In this document: one piece after another, positions 62,394-64,000 of the stretch | How positions within the stretch are numbered: position 1 is the stretch's first letter | Layout: each line of letters begins with the position of its first letter | DNA from: Dechloromonas sp. TW-R-39-2 | GTDB taxonomy: Bacteria; Pseudomonadota; Gammaproteobacteria; Burkholderiales; Rhodocyclaceae | Direction of reading: 5' to 3' | Assembly: GCF_016864195.1 (NCBI RefSeq) | Contig: NZ_CP045202.1 | Coordinates: 310,001-374,000 of the forward strand | Length of the DNA: 64,000 bases | Notes under the pieces: generated by a model | Database searches by the model: none | Told to the model about the DNA's origin: nothing | The model's input: only the letters and a program-made list of their open reading frames with translations | Position numbers and translations under genes: made by a program

Positions 62394-63500
62394 ATGGTTC
62401 TTATTAAAACCCATAGAGACACGCTTCTTGCCCCTTTGCAGTCGGTATCGGGGATTGTTGAACGACGTCACACCCTGCCTATTCTTTCCAATGTCCTGCT
62501 TGAGAAGAAAGGCGAAAAACTCACCCTTCTCGCAACCGATATCGAGATTCAAATCACGACTTCGACAGAAGTAGGAGCCGGCGAGGGTGACGGTGCAGTG
62601 ACTGTTGGTGCACGCAAACTGCAAGAAATCCTGCGTTCGCTGCCGGATACCACGGAAGTCAGCCTTGTGCTCGAAGACAAGCGTCTTCAGGTTCGTGCCG
62701 GTAAGAGCCGTTTCAGCCTGCAGACCCTGCCGGCCGATGATTTCCCGCGAATGACGATGGCTGAAGGTGAAACGCGTCAATTTGCCATTTCCCAGAAGGC
62801 GTTCCGCCAACTGCTTGGCAAGACCCAGTACAGCATGGCAGCACAAGACGTGCGCTACTACCTGAACGGTCTTCTGCTGTTGGTCGAGGGCAAGGAACTA
62901 CGTGCCGTAGCAACGGATGGTCATCGTCTGGCCTTTGCCAGCGTTGAAATCGATGCTGACTTGCCGCGCCAGGAAATGATTCTGCCGCGCAAGACCGTGC
63001 TTGAACTGAATCGCTTGCTGGTTGATAACGATGAGCCGCTGAACATTACGCTTACGGCCAACCAGGTTCGTTTCAATTTTGGTTCTGTCGTTCTGGTGTC
63101 AAAGCTGATCGACGGCAAATTCCCTGATTACGAACGGGTTGTTCCGGCAACGCTGAAGAATCATCTGACGGTTGGCCGCCAGTCGTTGATGCAGGCAATG
63201 AGCCGTGCAGCGATCCTGACCAATGAAAAATTTCGCGGTGTACGCGTCGTTTTGGGTGAAAACAGCTTGAAGCTGATTGCTGCGAATGCCGAACAGGAAG
63301 AAGCTCAGGACGAAATTGAAGTAAACTATCAGGGTGACGTCATCGATGTTGGCTTCAACGTCGGCTATTTGCTGGATGTGTTGAACAATGTTCACACTGA
63401 AGAAATCCAGTGGAGCTTCAACGATGCGAATTCCAGTGCGCTGATTACTGTTCCCGGTAATGAGCGCTTCAAATACGTTGTCATGCCGATGCGTATCTGA
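62394..63500 (+). CDS. dnaN: DNA polymerase III beta subunit (sliding clamp)
   Basis: Ring-shaped processivity clamp of 368 residues made of three similar domains. RRHTLPILSNVLLE, the middle-domain QDVRYYLNGLLL, and the C-terminal YVVMPMRI (ends of the partner-binding cleft) are typical. It follows oriC with an AGGAA SD. A DnaA box and repeat copy 2 lie immediately upstream, so initiator control of its transcription is plausible. Confidence 0.97.
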   Translation: MVLIKTHRDTLLAPLQSVSGIVERRHTLPILSNVLLEKKGEKLTLLATDIEIQITTSTEVGAGEGDGAVTVGARKLQEILRSLPDTTEVSLVLEDKRLQVRAGKSRFSLQTLPADDFPRMTMAEGETRQFAISQKAFRQLLGKTQYSMAAQDVRYYLNGLLLLVEGKELRAVATDGHRLAFASVEIDADLPRQEMILPRKTVLELNRLLVDNDEPLNITLTANQVRFNFGSVVLVSKLIDGKFPDYERVVPATLKNHLTVGRQSLMQAMSRAAILTNEKFRGVRVVLGENSLKLIAANAEQEEAQDEIEVNYQGDVIDVGFNVGYLLDVLNNVHTEEIQWSFNDANSSALITVPGNERFKYVVMPMRI

Positions 63501-63519
63501 ACCCTGAAAGAAAATCCAA

Positions 63520-63533
63520 GTTTCACGTGGAAC
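63520..63533. promoter_or_regulatory. parS-like site 3 between dnaN and gyrB
   Basis: GTTTCACGTGGAAC differs from the core parS palindrome at one base. It lies in the 40-bp dnaN-gyrB gap, about 1.2 kb from oriC. Confidence 0.65.
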
Positions 63534-63540
63534 CCAAGCA

Positions 63541-64000
63541 ATGAGCGAAGAAAACAACCCGAAGGACGGTTCTCCGGCCTACGGCGAAGCAAGCATCCAG
63601 ATTCTTGAAGGTCTGGAGGCTGTCCGCAAACGTCCGGGCATGTATATCGGTGATACATCCGATGGTACCGGCCTGCACCACCTTGTTTTCGAGGTCGTCG
63701 ACAATTCGATTGACGAAGCGCTGGCGGGTCATTGCGACGATATTACCGTCACGATCCACGTTGATAACTCGATCAGCGTCATCGACAACGGTCGGGGTAT
63801 CCCGACCGGTGTCAAAATGGACGACAAGCACGAGCCAAAGCGCTCGGCGGCTGAAATTGCACTGACTGAACTCCACGCCGGCGGCAAATTCAACCAGAAT
63901 TCCTACAAGGTTTCCGGTGGTTTGCATGGCGTCGGTGTTTCCTGCGTCAATGCCTTGTCCAAGTGGCTGCGCCTGACCATCCGTCGCGATGGCAAGAAGC
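63541..64000 (+). CDS. gyrB: DNA gyrase subunit B (3' end off the window)
   Basis: N-terminal 153 residues of the gyrase ATPase subunit. The GHKL ATP-binding motifs are readable: E/N in [19 protein letters not shown], and GLHGVG at the end. [15 protein letters not shown] is the conserved start region. It begins 40 bp after dnaN, with a parS-like element in the gap. The gene continues beyond the right edge. Confidence 0.97.
   Translation, partial: MSEENNPKDGSPAYGEASIQILEGLEAVRKRPGMYIGDTSDGTGLHHLVFEVVDNSIDEALAGHCDDITVTIHVDNSISVIDNGRGIPTGVKMDDKHEPKRSAAEIALTELHAGGKFNQNSYKVSGGLHGVGVSCVNALSKWLRLTIRRDGKK

Overview
The window reads as an origin-proximal chromosome segment of a betaproteobacterium, most likely of the Rhodocyclales (Dechloromonas/Azonexus-like). 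The grounds are the rpmH-rnpA-yidD-yidC-mnmE and dnaA-dnaN-gyrB order at the right end, betaproteobacterial-type RecA, RpoN, RluA and PTS-Ntr proteins, and GC-rich coding sequence. The taxon is judged from memory of gene families, not from a search. Both edge genes (hprK left, gyrB right) run off the window.

Left region (1-13.7 kb). A tight minus-strand array runs recA-recX-lptB-rpoN-hpf-ptsN-hprK. A perfect LexA-type box (CTGT-N8-ACAG) lies in the recA/rluA divergent region. Plus-strand housekeeping genes follow: rluA, a sodium:solute symporter, a VanZ-like protein, a type II P-type ATPase, a thioredoxin-fold ferredoxin, an alpha/beta hydrolase and a NodI-type ABC ATPase.

Island (13.7-27.2 kb). 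The NodI-type ATPase is separated from its apparent NodJ-type permease (27.2 kb). Between them lie a LivJ/K-type binding protein with a clear terminator, a six-gene exported-protein operon (15.2-25.5 kb), and a minus-strand B12/radical-SAM gene. The six-gene operon is the best candidate for an undescribed system. It encodes two paralogous DUF4384-like secreted proteins, a secreted caspase-family protease with an EF-hand loop and a DUF4384-like tail, a 1158-residue peptidoglycan hydrolase carrying both lytic-transglycosylase and M23 endopeptidase motifs, an unknown lipoprotein, and a CHAT-protease lipoprotein. Every product carries an export or lipoprotein signal, so two caspase-clan proteases and a dual cell-wall hydrolase appear to be co-expressed in the envelope.

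Aryl polyene region (30.1-55 kb). After the permease, cutA and dsbD, a plus-strand operon encodes a complete type II aryl-polyene synthase: two ACPs, KS, KS plus chain-length factor, KR, two dehydratases, acyl-ACP ligase, acyltransferase, LolA-like carrier, MMPL exporter, methyltransferase and accessory enzymes. It meets a convergent minus-strand set holding a XanB2/FkbO-type chorismatase, a halogenase-like flavoprotein, a MipA/OmpV protein, an acyltransferase and a glycosyltransferase. A B12/radical-SAM protein and a lipoprotein lie upstream, and an antiporter and a thioredoxin lie downstream. No aromatic ammonia lyase is present, so the starter is probably a hydroxybenzoate made from chorismate, as in xanthomonadin synthesis.

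Origin region (55-64 kb). TSUP transporter, DUF2726 protein, mnmE, yidC, yidD, rnpA, rpmH, then dnaA, an AT-rich oriC with several DnaA boxes and a duplicated 31-nt module, dnaN and gyrB. Three parS-like ParB sites (11.8, 46.4 and 63.5 kb) fit an origin-proximal location. No tRNA, rRNA, CRISPR array or insertion sequence was recognised.
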